Assembly: GCA_033439295.1 (NCBI GenBank)
Contig: JAVTLE010000014.1
Span: 2,914,001-2,978,000 of the forward strand
Origin: Deuterostichococcus epilithicus
Lineage: Eukaryota; Chlorophyta; Trebouxiophyceae; Prasiolales; Stichococcaceae
Direction of reading: 5' to 3'
Length of the DNA: 64,000 nt
The stretch's first letter is position 1; each line of letters opens with the position of its first letter. The translations under genes and the position numbers were made by a program. The notes under the pieces are model-generated. The model worked only from the letters and a program-made list of their open reading frames with translations. It did not search any database and was not told where the DNA came from. Below, piece after piece: positions 32,354 to 44,300 of this stretch.

Positions 32354-35300
32354 CTAGGTCTTGAGCTCATCCAACAAAGCCCAGTGCTTCCAGGGGCTCA
32401 CCAGGCTGTTAGCAGCCACAGCGCCGCTGGCTGCCACCGCCGGCAGCCCAATGCCTGGAAAAGTGCTGTCGCCGCAGCACAGCAGACCTGCAGACTACAG
32501 ACCCTGCTCAGAAACACTGTGAGACGGCTGTCGCGCCACGCGATGTGATGCAGCCTTTAGATGACAGGCACGTCCACCTCATGCACGGCTCAGCCTCAAC
32601 AGCGCATGACCTGGAATGGGCGTCTTGGGGCCTGGGAATGTGCCCTCTCCTGCCTTGATGCCCGGCCCGTAGGTCCCATAAGCCCTCCTCAGGAAGTGCC
32701 TGTGCGTCAGCGGCGTACCCACCTGCAACGACAGGTCAGCGAGGAGCATCAGTGTGAACTGGCGGCAGCCGACTCGTCGAGTCGGCCCTCGCTGCTCTCC
32801 TGCCACAAGCGGCCCTGCCCATGCATGCTTCCCTTCAGGACGAGCACTCTGCCTGTTGCTGAAAAGCAATGTGGTGGCATGATCCGATGGTAGAGAGGCA
32901 CAAAAACGCACCATGGTGATCTCGCAGCGCTGGCGGATGTCCGGGATGATGCGCTCCACGGCGCGCCACATCACCTGCGACCGCTCCTCCTTCAGCTTCT
33001 CGTACTGCGGGCTGCCGCGCTCCAGGTCTGCACGACACAAAAAACGAAGGGTTGAATCAGTAGTAATGTCAAAGGGCAGGCCTGAATACCGTGGTGTTTG
33101 GTCACAGATCCAAAGCCTGTGCGGGTGCACCAGCTGCCTGGAGGAACCCTCTCCTGTGGTGTCCTTTGCCATGCAGAGCGCAGCCTCTACCAAAGCGACG
33201 CCCTGTGGCGGCGAAACTTCGTGCCGGGAAGATGCAGTAGCGCGCAGTAAGCGCTGCTGCTCCACACATTGCATGCTGAACATTTGAAGCGCAGCCCCGA
33301 AGCGCTTCGCCGAGCGGCCTTGTATATCCAGTGACTTGCAGCCAGTAAGTGAGTCTGGCCAAGAGGGGGAGACCGCACCTTGCCAGATGGCGAAGGGCTC
33401 GGTCGCGGGCAGATAGGCATGCAGCGTGTGCTTGCCAGCCGGCGCCAGCTTGGGGTCCTTCACGCTGGGGATGCTGATGAGCACCACGTTCTGCTCGCTG
33501 TCCACGGCCGGCTCCCAGTCGTTGACCACGATGTGGTGCAGCTCCAGGTCCTCCGGCAACCCTGTGAGCAGTACAGTACAATACAAAACTGTGCAGTGCA
33601 CTACAGCGACTCAGGGTGTGGCTGAACGTGGAGGGAACTGGGTGTCCTATTAGCTCTTCTGTGTGAGGCTTTAGTATGGCGCCCGCCTGACAATTCCACA
33701 TCAGCCAAAAGTGAGGTGGATGAAACAGCAGTGACGGGTGCCGCGCCTGCGCCGTCGAAGCCCAAGTGGAGGTGCATGAAGCTGCGGTTGGCGGGCGTCT
33801 GCTGCACCTGGCGCCGGTAGCCGTCTGGCACGGCGGCAGCAGGGAGCAGGTCCAGCGTGTTCCACATGCTTGCGTTGGACACGACCGCCTTTGTGGCCCG
33901 GATGGTCCTGCCATTCTTCAGCCGCACACCAACGGCGCGACCGCCTTCGATGAGCACCTCCTCCACATGCGACCGTAGCTGGACCTTGCCGCCGTGTTTC
34001 TTCACGCCCCTGCGGCCACAGACATGGATGATTCTTCTGCAGGGAGGCGCCGCATTTGTTCTGCCCATGCAGCAGGATGGTAATAATCGAATGGTGATAA
34101 TCGAACCGGCGAAGTTCAAGAGCCAACGTGGCAGGGAATTTGAACAAACAGACCTGACAAGCGCGTTGACCATGGCTTGGGAGCCGCCCACTGGAAACTC
34201 CAGCTGTGCCCCCGGCTTGAACCAAGTCTGCGCATGTCATCAGATGGCGCTTGGGACACGCGCTCACTGCATTGACTGGGTCTTGAGCAAGCATAAGCGA
34301 CTCGACTTGGCCGAGCAGCAAGCACAGGTGTTGCCGTTGCCTTGAGCAGCAGCACTCACGTTGAACATGAAAGCGACTTCCGCAGCGATGGTGCCGTCGG
34401 ATGGCAGCCCCGACAGCAGGAAGCACAGCAGGTCCAGGTAGTTGCGAATGAACGGGTCTGTAATGCTGCCGTCCTCATCAAGAACCTGCGCAGACAAGCA
34501 TGACAGGCGCCTCACATCAAGGGCAGTGCTGCCACGCTCCACCGCCCACTGCTTGCACTTGCACACAACTGAAAGTGCAGGCCAATGTACCACTCCTCTC
34601 ACCGCCAACATGCCGCCAACACCGAAACGACACCAGTCCAGCAGTTCACCTTCTTGAAGGAGCCCAGCAGCTTCAGGCCGTCAGTGCCGCCAGTGAGGAT
34701 TTGCGGTAGGTACCGCGCGAACACTGTGACGGCGGCGCCCGGATCGAACCTGAATGCCGTCGGCGGCAGCATGGTGGCAGCCTTTGCCAGCGGCCGCATG
34801 AACTCCTGCGGTGCAGGCGATTGACGTTGCTGATGGGCAGGGGTGCACCTTCACATGGTAAAGGGAGACGGCATCACCCCTGAGCATGCAGACCTAGCGG
34901 GCTAGGAGCCTTGCCTGCAGATGCTTCCACTGCCGCACGGCCTCTGGGCCGTCGGGACCGCGGACCTTCATCAGCACCTCCTCGAATTGGTCGTTGCCGA
35001 CCTGCGGCAAGCACACAGCACAGGTGCGAATGCAGCTTCGAGTGCCATGGCATCGCTGACGCTCCCATGCAGATATTGCGGGTCAAACAATGTTGATGTT
35101 GCAGCCTGAAACTAAATGTCAGAGGGGGTGCCCACCTCTGTCAGATACTCGCCTTCTGGAACAAGTATGTTCCAGGTGTTGTACTCGATGAGGTCCAGCG
35201 GCTCACCAATGGCCTGCAGCACTTGTGCCAGCGGGTTCGCCGCCCTGCCTGTGCGCAGGCGCCAGTGCTGTCAATGCCAGGTTGTGGCAACACCATCAAT

Positions 35301-36012
35301 TTGCATAGTGTACGGTCGCTCTGTCCCCCTGGCTGCCAACTGGTGCGCCGCCGATGCAATAGTTCACCAGAAACCGCCATTGTGGCGGCTCACCTGTGGA
35401 CGCCATGTCTGAGTACAGGCTAGGCCCCGACTCGAAGTGGTACCCCTTCTGCACCCAACTGTGCGCGGCGCCGCCCGGTATGTCGTGGCTCTCGAGCACC
35501 AGCACCTGGCAGCATGACCCAGGTTTCGACCAACTCATCATGCGCCATCCCAATGCAGATGCGCCATCCCAATGCACATGCAGACGACCGTGCTCAGCCA
35601 AGCAAACAAGCGCCATCTGGCACCCACCTTGACACCATACTTGGCGAGCAGGGCGGCGCATGACAGACCGCCGATGCCGCTGCCGATGACAACGACCTCT
35701 GTCTCCCTTTCCTGACTGCCAGCGGCCTGAGGCTCCACCTGTTGTAAAGATGGAACACAGCTGCACGATTGCTGCTGCAGGTACACATGAGGCAGCAAAT
35801 CACGAGCGACGTCTTTTGGAACGGTCACGCACCTGAGCGGCTGATGCCTGCGCCGTAAGGCCAGCGCAGCGTTGGCTCCGCCGGACCACCGAGCGGCTGT
35901 GCCGCAGCGGCGTGCCGGTGCGTCGATGCATTGACGTCTGAAAGGGGTTTCTGCAGAAACCTGCCGCCATCCGCTGGCAGCCTGCCGCGCTATGCATGGT
36001 CACTTGCTGCAT
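32354..36012 (-). CDS. Carotenoid isomerase-like FAD oxidoreductase (plant CRTISO-like, At1g57770 family)
   Basis: Flavoprotein of the phytoene desaturase/CRTISO superfamily. It has a Ser/Arg-rich leader (MQQVTMHSAAGCQRMAAGF...), the FAD dinucleotide motif VVVIGSGIGGLSCAALLAKYG, then VLVLESHDIPGGAAHSWVQ, GYHFESGPSLYSDMAS, NPLAQVLQAIGEPLDLIEYN, PFIRNYLDLLCFLLSGLPSD, WFKPGAQLEFPVGGSQAMV, VEEVLIEGGRAVGVRLKNGR, VVSNASMWNTLDLLP, FMHLHLGFDG, HHIVVNDWEPAVDSEQN, SQVMWRAVERIIPDIRQ, VGTPLTHRHFLRRAYGTYG and the C-terminal LLCCGDSTFPGIGLPAVAAS. Segments such as GGAAHSWVQKGYHFESGPS fit the CRTISO-like paralogue better than authentic CRTISO, so isomerisation of prolycopene should not be assumed. A plastid location is inferred from the leader. 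The ATG at 36012 is the first of two close in-frame candidates. Confidence 0.94.
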
Positions 36013-36573
36013 GGAACGACGCAGCAGTGCGCTGCGCCGTCCTGAGACGCTCGAGGCCTCGAGCGCTGCGGCCCGATGACCCACACAGTTAACCAGGTCC
36101 AAGGATAGACAGACTCTCACAGCTGGTCCACAGCAATTCTGCTGCTGCAATGGTGTCAAAGTATGTGTACGTGGCAATCCGGAATGGCCCGAAATGGACG
36201 TGACGATGTCAGATGGTTGTTGGCAGGTGCGATCACCGACCTAAGCAATCAAATAAATGATCTGATCCGTTCAAGCACCTGACGGTGGGATGTGTGAGGA
36301 AGGCTGCCCGGATAGTGACGACGTGGCTTTGAATGGAGAAGGACGAAAAGGACTAAAAAACTGAGAATTCGACTTACTTTTCCCAGTGAAAGGTGTCAGA
36401 GATGACATCTCTTCAATCTCTCGATACAACGCTCAGATTCACACTTCACAAATGTAAACCAGAGCACAGATGCGCAACAGGCACAGATATCCACTCGACT
36501 CGATCTTTCGCTCCCCAAACCATAAAATGCGGTTTCGCGTCGCCTCTCAACGGATATGGCGCGCGCACTCGTC
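36013..36573. other. Intergenic: CRTISO-like upstream region and LOV-protein 3' flank
   Basis: About 560 bp, AT-rich between 36180 and 36430. It should contain the promoter of the CRTISO-like gene (minus strand) and the 3' UTR of the LOV gene. A second minus-strand reading (down to 36396) is possible for the LOV gene's last exon through another acceptor, but it has poor coding character. Confidence 0.45.
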
Positions 36574-39350
36574 TCACGTGTTCTCAGCCATCTCTTGGGC
36601 CTCATCGTCGCGGATGCACGCCAGGTCCACGCAGCTGCGGGACTTCGCGAGCAGGCCTGCAACAAGTGGCGTGCACACGCTGTCAATGCGGCTGCTGCAC
36701 AGCAGGGCACCCCATTTCTGCCATAGCCAACTGCAAGACATAATATACAAAGTGAAGGCACGAAAACACCAGCAGGAGCATAGAGTCGAGGCAGGCACCT
36801 GTCAGGCCGCCATTCTTCTGCACGCCGGTGCCGCGCTCAATGCGCGCTCCGCCGATTGACTGGTCGGTGTCCTTCACATTGCTGAATGTCTGCGGTTTGC
36901 ACAAGTTTGTCCAAATTCAAGAATGTTACGGCGCTGACCAGAGACTATGTATATGCGGAGAACGTCGGCCGGTCAGTCGACCGGGAAAAGGCGCCTGCAA
37001 CGGCTTGCCTGCATGCCGACATGGTGTGTGATCTTGCCCTCCGCATTGCGGAGCGGTACGATAGACCTGCACACGGCATCGACAAGATCAACGCCACCAA
37101 ACAATGCCAGTTCTTTAAACTCGGACGAGCAGTCAGTCAGCTGGTGTTGCTCTGTGTCAGCTTGTCGCCTAGAATGACCAACGTAGGCAGTGCCGCGCAG
37201 CAGGAGAGGAGTGAACATCTGCGATGCATGCTGGGCTGCGGCCAAGCGACGCACAAGTCGTTGAAGACCGGCGTGCCGTCCTTCATGTAGTTGAGCAGGC
37301 GCACGCCCTTGGCACGGCCGCTGTCCAAAGCGCGCCGGATGGCCAGCGACGCCGCGGAGGAGGCGCGCTGCTGCCCGGGCGGCGCTTGCAGGAAGCGGCA
37401 GTTGCGGTCCAGTACCTGGGCGCCGATGGGCAGCTGCATCAGGCCTGGGAGCAGGCAGCGCAATCGGCCGCCACACAGGAGACAGCAGAAAGCTGCGGGG
37501 TGGTTGGTGCCAGCCGCTCGGGTCAGGCTGCTCCTCAGGACAGGAAAGTAGCAGCGTAGCTACGAGTAACTTTGGGGGGACAAAAGACAGCGCACCTCTG
37601 ACGCGGAGTAGCCGGTGGCCTTTTCAAACACGCGGTTGACGTGCACGATGGGCATGTCCGGCTGCGTTGCGTCGGTGATGCACAGCGCGCAAGGGCTGTG
37701 GAACAGCAGGTTAGCCAGCATGCGCACCGAGGCAGCCTCCTCCCTGCATCAGATGAGGGATGGTGAAAGCACAGACATCGCTGCCAGGCATGCAGCACAT
37801 GCATGTCATGCCCCTGCACTTCCATAACTGCAGGTCTGCCTGTCCACCAGGTAGAGGCCAGATGTGCTGCGCAACACACACCTGTAGGGCCCTGCCAGCT
37901 TGTCGATCAGGCCTGCACGTACTCAACAAGCGTCAGAGGTGTCTCGTGACGTGCACAAACTGTGTCTTGAACAGGAAACCATTCGAGGTCACATGAGATC
38001 ACGCCGCGGAGGACAACGTGCGGTCACCTGGTGGCAGGGTATCCAGAACCTCCATCTTGGCGTCGGACCGGGGAGCCAGGGCTGCTTGTGCCGCTGCCAG
38101 GCGAGACGCGGCAGACGCCGCCTGCGGGCTGGCCGCGGGACTTGCCAGCGGGCTGCTGTTACTCATGACATCGGCGCCTGCGCAGCATCGGGATGCGGGA
38201 TAGAAACCTGAGGCAGCGCGCTGCTGCCGACTGGGGCAGGTTGAGTCCTGTCGTGACTCCAGATCAGACTTGCCAGGGGCAGCTCTTCTCCTGCTGCCGC
38301 ACAGCAGCTGGCGCCCTTACGGCGCAGCCGGCCCAGAACATCACGGCAGATGATACCTCGTCCCCCTGCAGCCGCATGGAGCCAGATTCCTCCAGCACGG
38401 TGTGTTTCAGAGCCGTGGAAAAGCTGCATACCTGTGGGCAGATCGCTGAGCGCTGCAATGGAGCGGTTGCGCGGGATGCCCATGCCCTCCACGATGGAAC
38501 CCACCACGTCAATCGTGGCCGCCCGAGCCTCCACGTCGTGCGACAGCGATGTGTCATCCGACTTTTCGCCGCCCGACGCTTCACCGCTGCTGGACCGCTC
38601 CACGGCCTCTCGCTGGTCGCTGCCGCCGCCGGCGGTGGCGGCAACGCCGCAAACCGCCGGCCTGCCAATGGCCGCACCGCCCAGGAGTGCCGCAGCCNCC
38701 GCCGCCGCTGACTGCGCGGCCGCGTCCGGCAGCGCGCCACCCGCCGCCGGCGATGCCGGCGATGACGGCTCGAAGACTGGTGCCAGAGGCGACAGTGCGG
38801 CGGTTCCGCCGCGGCGGAAGTTGCTTATGTCCACGCTGTGACGGCGGCCGCGAGAGCTGCTGGGTGCTGGCTGCCGCCACCAGTCTGTCCTGTCCGCCAG
38901 GCCGCGCATTGGCTGCACCGCATCCGGCCAGGACATGTCAGGGTTCCGAGCCGCTGGACGAGAGCACCAGCAGGATGTGATGAGCCTTGCTATGTGGTCT
39001 GCCATTGAAGCATGCAATGCTTTAGAAATGTGTGAACGTGACGGGCAAGTCCCTACCGCTGCCTGGCTGTCGAGGCTCAGACGCGACGGCCGGGCCGCCT
39101 CCTCGCCATGCCCGGCCGCCGTCAGCGGCAGGTCCATCGAGCATCGCGCCTCGTCCAGGCTCTGCCGCTGCCGCTGGTGCTTGCCCGCGCGCTTGCCGCG
39201 GCGCGTGCGCCCCTTGCCCGAGCCGAAGCTGTCTGTGGAGCCTGCCTCCGACCCAGGCGCCGGCGGGTACGGCGGCATATGTGACGGCGCATGCGCTGGT
39301 GCGTGCCGCAGTGTCGCTGTCGCGCCCTGCACACACCCGAGCGCGCTCAT
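36574..39350 (-). CDS. LOV-domain blue-light photoreceptor with long Ser/Ala-rich N-terminal region
   Basis: The LOV core assembles from in-phase exons: FHSPCALCITDATQPDMPIV, HVNRVFEKATGYSASE, then VLDRNCRFLQAPPG with the flavin-adduct cysteine, IRRALDSGRAKGVRLLNYMK, DGTPVFNDL joined to SIVPLRNAEGKITHHVGMQ. A short tail (VKDTDQSIGGARIERGTGVQ, then LLAKSRSCVDLACIRDDEAQ) ends at 36574. Upstream is a large low-complexity region (39350-38430: PPYPPAPGSEAGSTDSFGSG, basic KHQRQRQ, DWWRQPAPSSSRGRRHSVDI). It splices from DLPTG through acceptor gctgcgcag near 38175 to ADVMSNSSPLASPAASP in matching phase. If that splice is wrong, translation could start at 38166. No kinase or other output domain is visible. 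One base (38698) is N. The gene lies just downstream of a DUF3700-like gene on the same strand and may be continuous with it. Confidence 0.78.
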
Positions 39351-39802
39351 ATTCACTACTCAATGCTGACTTACAGCAAGGTGCTCTGCAACATGCAATG
39401 GCCGGGGCTCTTAGCCGATCAGACTCCCCTGCACGGCTGCAGCCGGGAGGGTGGTGGGCGGGACGGCAAGCGGAGAAGGGGAGGAAGGTCGCCGACCTGC
39501 AGGGCACGCTGCGCTGCGGCTGCTGCTGTCTCCGCCCCGGCGCGGGTCTCTCGCTCTGAATGCGCATACTGCTGTGGCTTGCTGAGCCAGCCGTACCTGT
39601 AGAGGACGAACTTCAGGTGAAGCAGAAAGCAACAATTTGCAGTTGCAAAGCAATGATGGATGAGCTGCTGCTGATCTATTGCTGAACTTCTGCTGCAACC
39701 CTCCAAAAGTCCTGCAAGGGCGCGCTGAGAAGGATGGGGCAGCGAGCAGCAGGTGGTACAGGCGAGCCACGGCGGCGATGAGTTGAGGGAAGGACTTTGA
39801 GC
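39351..39802. other. Gap between DUF3700-like stop and LOV-protein start
   Basis: About 450 bp. The upstream gene reads PGHFK-stop here, but the same bases form a strong donor (CAA/GTGAGC). An exon from about 39712 (KTFGGLQQKFSNRSAAAHPS...) to 39598 would then join the LOV gene's GATATLRHAPAHAPS in phase 0. The region is therefore either intergenic or part of a fused gene. Confidence 0.5.
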
Positions 39803-40989
39803 TCACTTGAAGTGGCCAGGCAGGATCTCCGTCAGGTCATGGCAGCCCTCCGGCAGGAAGTCGCCGCTGGCAACGACCAGGCTGCCGTTCGAAGCGCGCG
39901 CCTGCGCCAGCTCGATGCTGCCGTGCGGGTCCCTTGCTGTCAGGACCCGGACCTGCAGTGCACCAGAATGCCTCGCAAACAACTTTACCGAACGACTGGA
40001 GGAGATCGGTGGGATGCAAGCGATTGGGCGACAGCCAGCAAGCATTAGTTTCGCCAGCAAGTGGCCAGCAGGTGGGCCGCACCGTCTTCGAGTCGTAAAT
40101 GACAAAGGCGAACTCGCCCCTGAGTTTCGGCAGCAGAGTGGTGCCCAGCCGCGTGTACAGCAGGCACAGCACCTCTGCCTCCTGTGCGCAATGACAGCAA
40201 TCGTCTGCAGGTCGTACTCGTCAGCAGCGCAGATACGGACCCTTGGTGGCTGGTCCAATGCGGCAGCAGCAGTTGTGAGCTTCCTGATGGCATTGACATG
40301 TCTTGCCTCTGATATCATTGAGCGCCACCACGTGCAAGCTGTGTAACCCCTCTCACCGACATGGGGTGCTTGGAGCTGATGTCGTCAAGCGAAACGCTCT
40401 GCTGCAGCGCCTGGAGCGCCGCCGCGTGCTGGTCCTCCGGCTCGGCCGGGCGCCCCGACTCCCCGAGGCAGTACTTCTTAACCAGGTAGGCGTAGTTGTC
40501 CAGCCGCCTGGGCGGCGCAGAACAGCATGCTTGCACAGGCGCATGACTGCTTTGGTGCTGACTGGGCGCAAGTGTTGGCTCGACATGCTGCTGCAATCGT
40601 TGGGGAGCGAACATCGAGCACCTCTGCGCACTGCAAACACCCCATTGCGTTGATGGAATGTCAGTGTGTGCTGTGACATGCCTAGTGCCAGTGAAACAGT
40701 TTGCCGGGTGCACCAGAGGTACACTTAGTGCTTCGGAAAATGCGCTCGCAAGCTTCAGCAGCACCCACCCGCTGAAGGCACACATGCAAGAGCCAGCATT
40801 GTGCGATGAGGCGCCATGGCCCAGCTCCACCACCAGTCCGCCTCCAGGTAAGAATGTATATTCCTTGGCCTGTCCCCGGAAGTCCACCTGATGCAGCATC
40901 TGCGACAGCTCCAGCTCGTGGAAAGCCCTCTGCAGCATGCCATTGTTCAGCTCCAGGCTCTTCGGCGGGAGTATGCAGACCCAGCTCAT
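39803..40989 (-). CDS. DUF3700-like (class-II glutamine amidotransferase fold, TSJT1/AILP1-type) protein
   Basis: Similar in order to plant aluminium-induced/stem-specific TSJT1 proteins, which keep the Ntn-hydrolase amidotransferase fold without its catalytic N-terminal cysteine. Exons read MSWVCILPPKSLELNNGMLQ, RAFHELELSQMLHQVDFRGQ, then LDNYAYLVKKYCLGESGRP, EAEVLCLLYTRLGTTLLP, KLRGEFAFVIYDSKTVRVLT, ARDPHGSIELAQARASNGS, LVVASGDFLPEGCHDLTEIL. The clearest family match is EGxFAFxxYDSK...ARDxxG. No Cys follows the initiator Met, so amidotransferase activity is not expected. The start at 40989 is the first ATG in the open frame, and an upstream exon is possible. The end is either the stop at 39803 or, by read-through splicing, the LOV gene downstream. 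Confidence 0.7.
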
Positions 40990-41361
40990 GCTGCTCTTTC
41001 GGTGCTGACCGCGCAAGCTGACGTGTGGTTGAACGTTGCAGCGCAGAAAGCCGGTGCTGGCGGCCGTAAGCACTTATGAGCTCACGAGCGCGCCGCAAAT
41101 ACCGGCGCGGCGCCGAGGAACGGTGCGCTTTTTCTCATCTCTAAGATCTTCTTGCTGGACTTTTGCTGAAAGACACTGTCAGACAGCTTCGCTTTATATT
41201 GCCTAAACCTACACCAGTTTCAACACCCTAAATCTTCTCGGAAATGTGGAATGTTGACGGAGATTTATTTGCTGCATGCATGCAAGCCAGTTTTGTGCGA
41301 CGACCTGCACTGCGATTCTGTCCGCCCTGCGTGGCCTGTCGCTGCGGCTGGTTTGCCAGGG
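40990..41361. promoter_or_regulatory. Divergent upstream region, DUF3700-like (-) / papain-type protease (+)
   Basis: About 370 bp between divergent starts, with an AT-rich block (about 41140-41240) that includes ctttatattgcc at 41192. No element can be assigned to one gene with certainty. Confidence 0.4.
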
Positions 41362-44300
41362 ATGCGGCGTTCCAAGCATGGCCTGTTAGTGCAGACATCT
41401 GCAAGTCGGTCTTTTGGAACCTTGGCTTGCGTTCTGTGCCTGTTTCTGGGCACTGCGGGCGGCAGGCTGCTCAGCCATCATCCGAAGGCGCCAAAATGGC
41501 CTGACACATATCAGGTGAGCGATCAAGTGATGCCGCAGAGGCGCCCTGACTGCATATATGCTCACTGCCTCACAAGCAAACACACAAGCAGCAAAGCAGC
41601 AGCACGCCAAGGAACTCAACGGCTGATGATACGGCTGCAGATTTCGTTCGATTTCTCGGTGCCTTACGTCTCAGAGTACCAGTCGCAAGGCGCGCATGCA
41701 TTGAACTGGATTTGTTTTGCCTGGTGGATGCGCCTGTTGCATGCGACTGCGCACGAAGCAGATCTGCCTTTCAACCGGACCTGCGCCGTTCTTCTGCAGG
41801 CCTGGTGTACCCGACCACTGTGTGGGTGCAGCCGCACAAGAATGGCGGTCAAACAATCAGGTGAGACGGCAAGTGGCACGACACCAAAGTCCCTTGCCAT
41901 ATAATACTTGCTCAAGACTCCACGCACTAGCAGTGGCAAGCGCCCGCTTCACCAACTTGTCTCGTTTGCTGTCCTGCACTCGATGCTCACATTGGCGCTG
42001 ACTCCCGCACTGCGCCTTCCCAGGATGGACACATATGGGGGTGAGGACATGATCATCACGACCAAAGAGCGAGACATCGAGCTGGTGCCGCGACTCAACA
42101 AGACGGTCTGCTTGATATTCGAAAACGAGGATGACGAAGTGAAATCGGGCTCGGGGGCGCAGATATTCGTGGACGGTTCTACCCCGGTGAGCCTGTGCTT
42201 CTCCTGCATCGTCAATCCTGTGCCGCATGCTCTTTGCACCCGTCCTGTGGAATGATTTCATCGAAGTGGGGCATGTCATGCTGCAGAAGGTTAGTTGCAC
42301 CCTATGCCTCAGGTGCTGCCCGACATCTCTGGCTGGCCATACCTGGGCGAGCGGCAGGTCAATGGAGAAGCAGTGCACCTGTGGCGCTACGAGCAGAAGT
42401 AAGGTCTCCTGATGCCGTGTTTTTGGGTCTGGAGCCCAGGGGCAGCATTGAATGTGGCTTGGCCTAATTTCTTGCCCCAAAGGTTCTGAGACCTTGTTCG
42501 TCACACAGGCATTCTGCCAAGACGTCAATCTACTCCTTCTACATCCGCCCGGATGGGACGCCCGTAAGGCTGCACCAGAAAGGCAACGATCTTTTCTCCG
42601 GCAGCCACTTTGGTAGAGTCCCTGCTAACCCAGCCGTGCATCCCCACATGCCCTTTGCATCGCAACCTCATCTGATGCCACATTCCGTTATTCAGTTTGT
42701 GCGCTGTTCATGCGCTGCTGTGCAGCAACCACAACGGCTGCTGACAGTGTCGTGCTCGAATGTGCGGCGCAGATGAGTGGGTCATAGACTTCACGTCATA
42801 CATCCCTGGCGCAATCACGCAGCCGGTCTTCGACCTGCCCAAGCTGTGCGACGGCGTCAAGCCCGGCAACCGCTCGATCACCACCTCGGGCTTTGCCATG
42901 CGCATGCGCCGCCTGCTGCCCGGCGTCAACGTCCCCACAGGAGGTGCGAGATGGCATCGATTGGGGTGTGGATCGTGTCGACCTGTGCCTCTGCTGCGCC
43001 TACTGATGACGATGCAGGGTTGCACCGGCGGGATGCGCTGCGTGGTCTGAACGACCGTCATCGTCGAGTTCCAGCAACATGATTTTACCTCCACCAGCTT
43101 CGCGGCAACAGAAGCTGCGCGGCCAAATGCACTCCGAGTCTCTATGACCTGCCGCCTCCCTGGCCCAGGCAGCAGCAGGGATGCGGTGTATGACGCCTTC
43201 GCGGCAGAGCATGGTCGCGTGCACGCGTCGGCGGCCGAGTATGCGCACCGGCTCGGCGTCTTCCGTTCCAACATCGAGCTCATCGACCGGCACAATGCCC
43301 GGGAGGACAGGTCGCACACGCTGGCGGCCAACCGCTTTGCGGACTGGACCGAGGTGCGCTGGCATGGCAGCGTTGTCCCCGTGCAACCAGAAATTTGCAA
43401 AGCTCGTGGGATCCTGTTCCGCTGACTAAGCCGCTGCAATGCGGCTTCCAGACCTGTCTCATGAACCTCTGCTGTGTTGCGCAGACCGTTGGTGTGGCAT
43501 CCCTGTGGAAACATCATGTCAAACCCCTGCATTGCAGGATGAGTTCCTGAGCATCATCCTGCCGAACCACGGCAAGCAGCAGGCCCGCCCCGCACGCAGC
43601 GACGACCTGTTGCACGAGCGTGTCATCCCCAAAGGTGTGCACCTCCAGCAACGCCTACAAGCTCATTCTAGATGCGCCGCAGCCCTGACTGAGTGCTGAC
43701 ACCCGAATCGCTGCAGATTGCCTGCCGAAAAGCTGACATGGTCGCGCTGGCCTCTCAGCTGGGTGTGTCTGAGGAGCCAGCAGCCAAGCTGGATAGAGCT
43801 CGCAGATGACCATTGGTCTGAAAGATCTATTTGAAATTTGTGGTGTAGCGCGCGTCCCTACCGACGTCGACTGGCGGGGCACAGATGCCGACGGGCCCGT
43901 CAAGGTGAGCCGCCACTCTTGGCATCACGCTGGGCGCGGCAGACTGCTGTCCGCAGTTCACCCCACTGCCTGTGATCCTACATTTCAGCAATCCGTGTTT
44001 CAGTTTTCGATTGTGCATTCACTGGGAAACAGAATGCTGGACGGAAGTCGACACAGTCGTGATCGTGAGAGCACAGGACCAGTCAGCGTGCGGCTCGTGC
44101 TGGGCTTTCGGCGCCATTGGCGCCGCGCAGGCTGCCTGGTACATGAAGACAGGTGATCCTCACGCGCATCTTGAGTTCACTGCCTGCGACCGCATGCCGT
44201 AAGCTGCCTGCAGCATACCCCGCCACAGAGCCTCTGCCAGCGCTGCAGTGTCCAGTTTGTCTCTGGGTCTGATGTCCCGCAACCTGGAGAGCGCACCTGC

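Noticed and set aside
32354-36012. Authentic carotenoid isomerase (CRTISO)
   Set aside because: Several segments match the CRTISO-like At1g57770 family more closely than plant or cyanobacterial CRTISO, so the stricter name was not used.
38162-38430. Reading of STALKHTVLEESGSMRLQ (minus strand) as the true coding frame upstream of the LOV exon
   Set aside because: It looks protein-like but is out of frame with the exon before it. Treating 38430-38175 as an intron (donor ACAG/GTATGC) keeps phase with ADVMSNSSPLASPAASP, so it is more likely intronic.
39844-41079. Complete glutamine amidotransferase or asparagine synthetase
   Set aside because: Only the DUF3700-like part of the fold is present. 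There is no cysteine right after the initiator Met and no synthetase domain.
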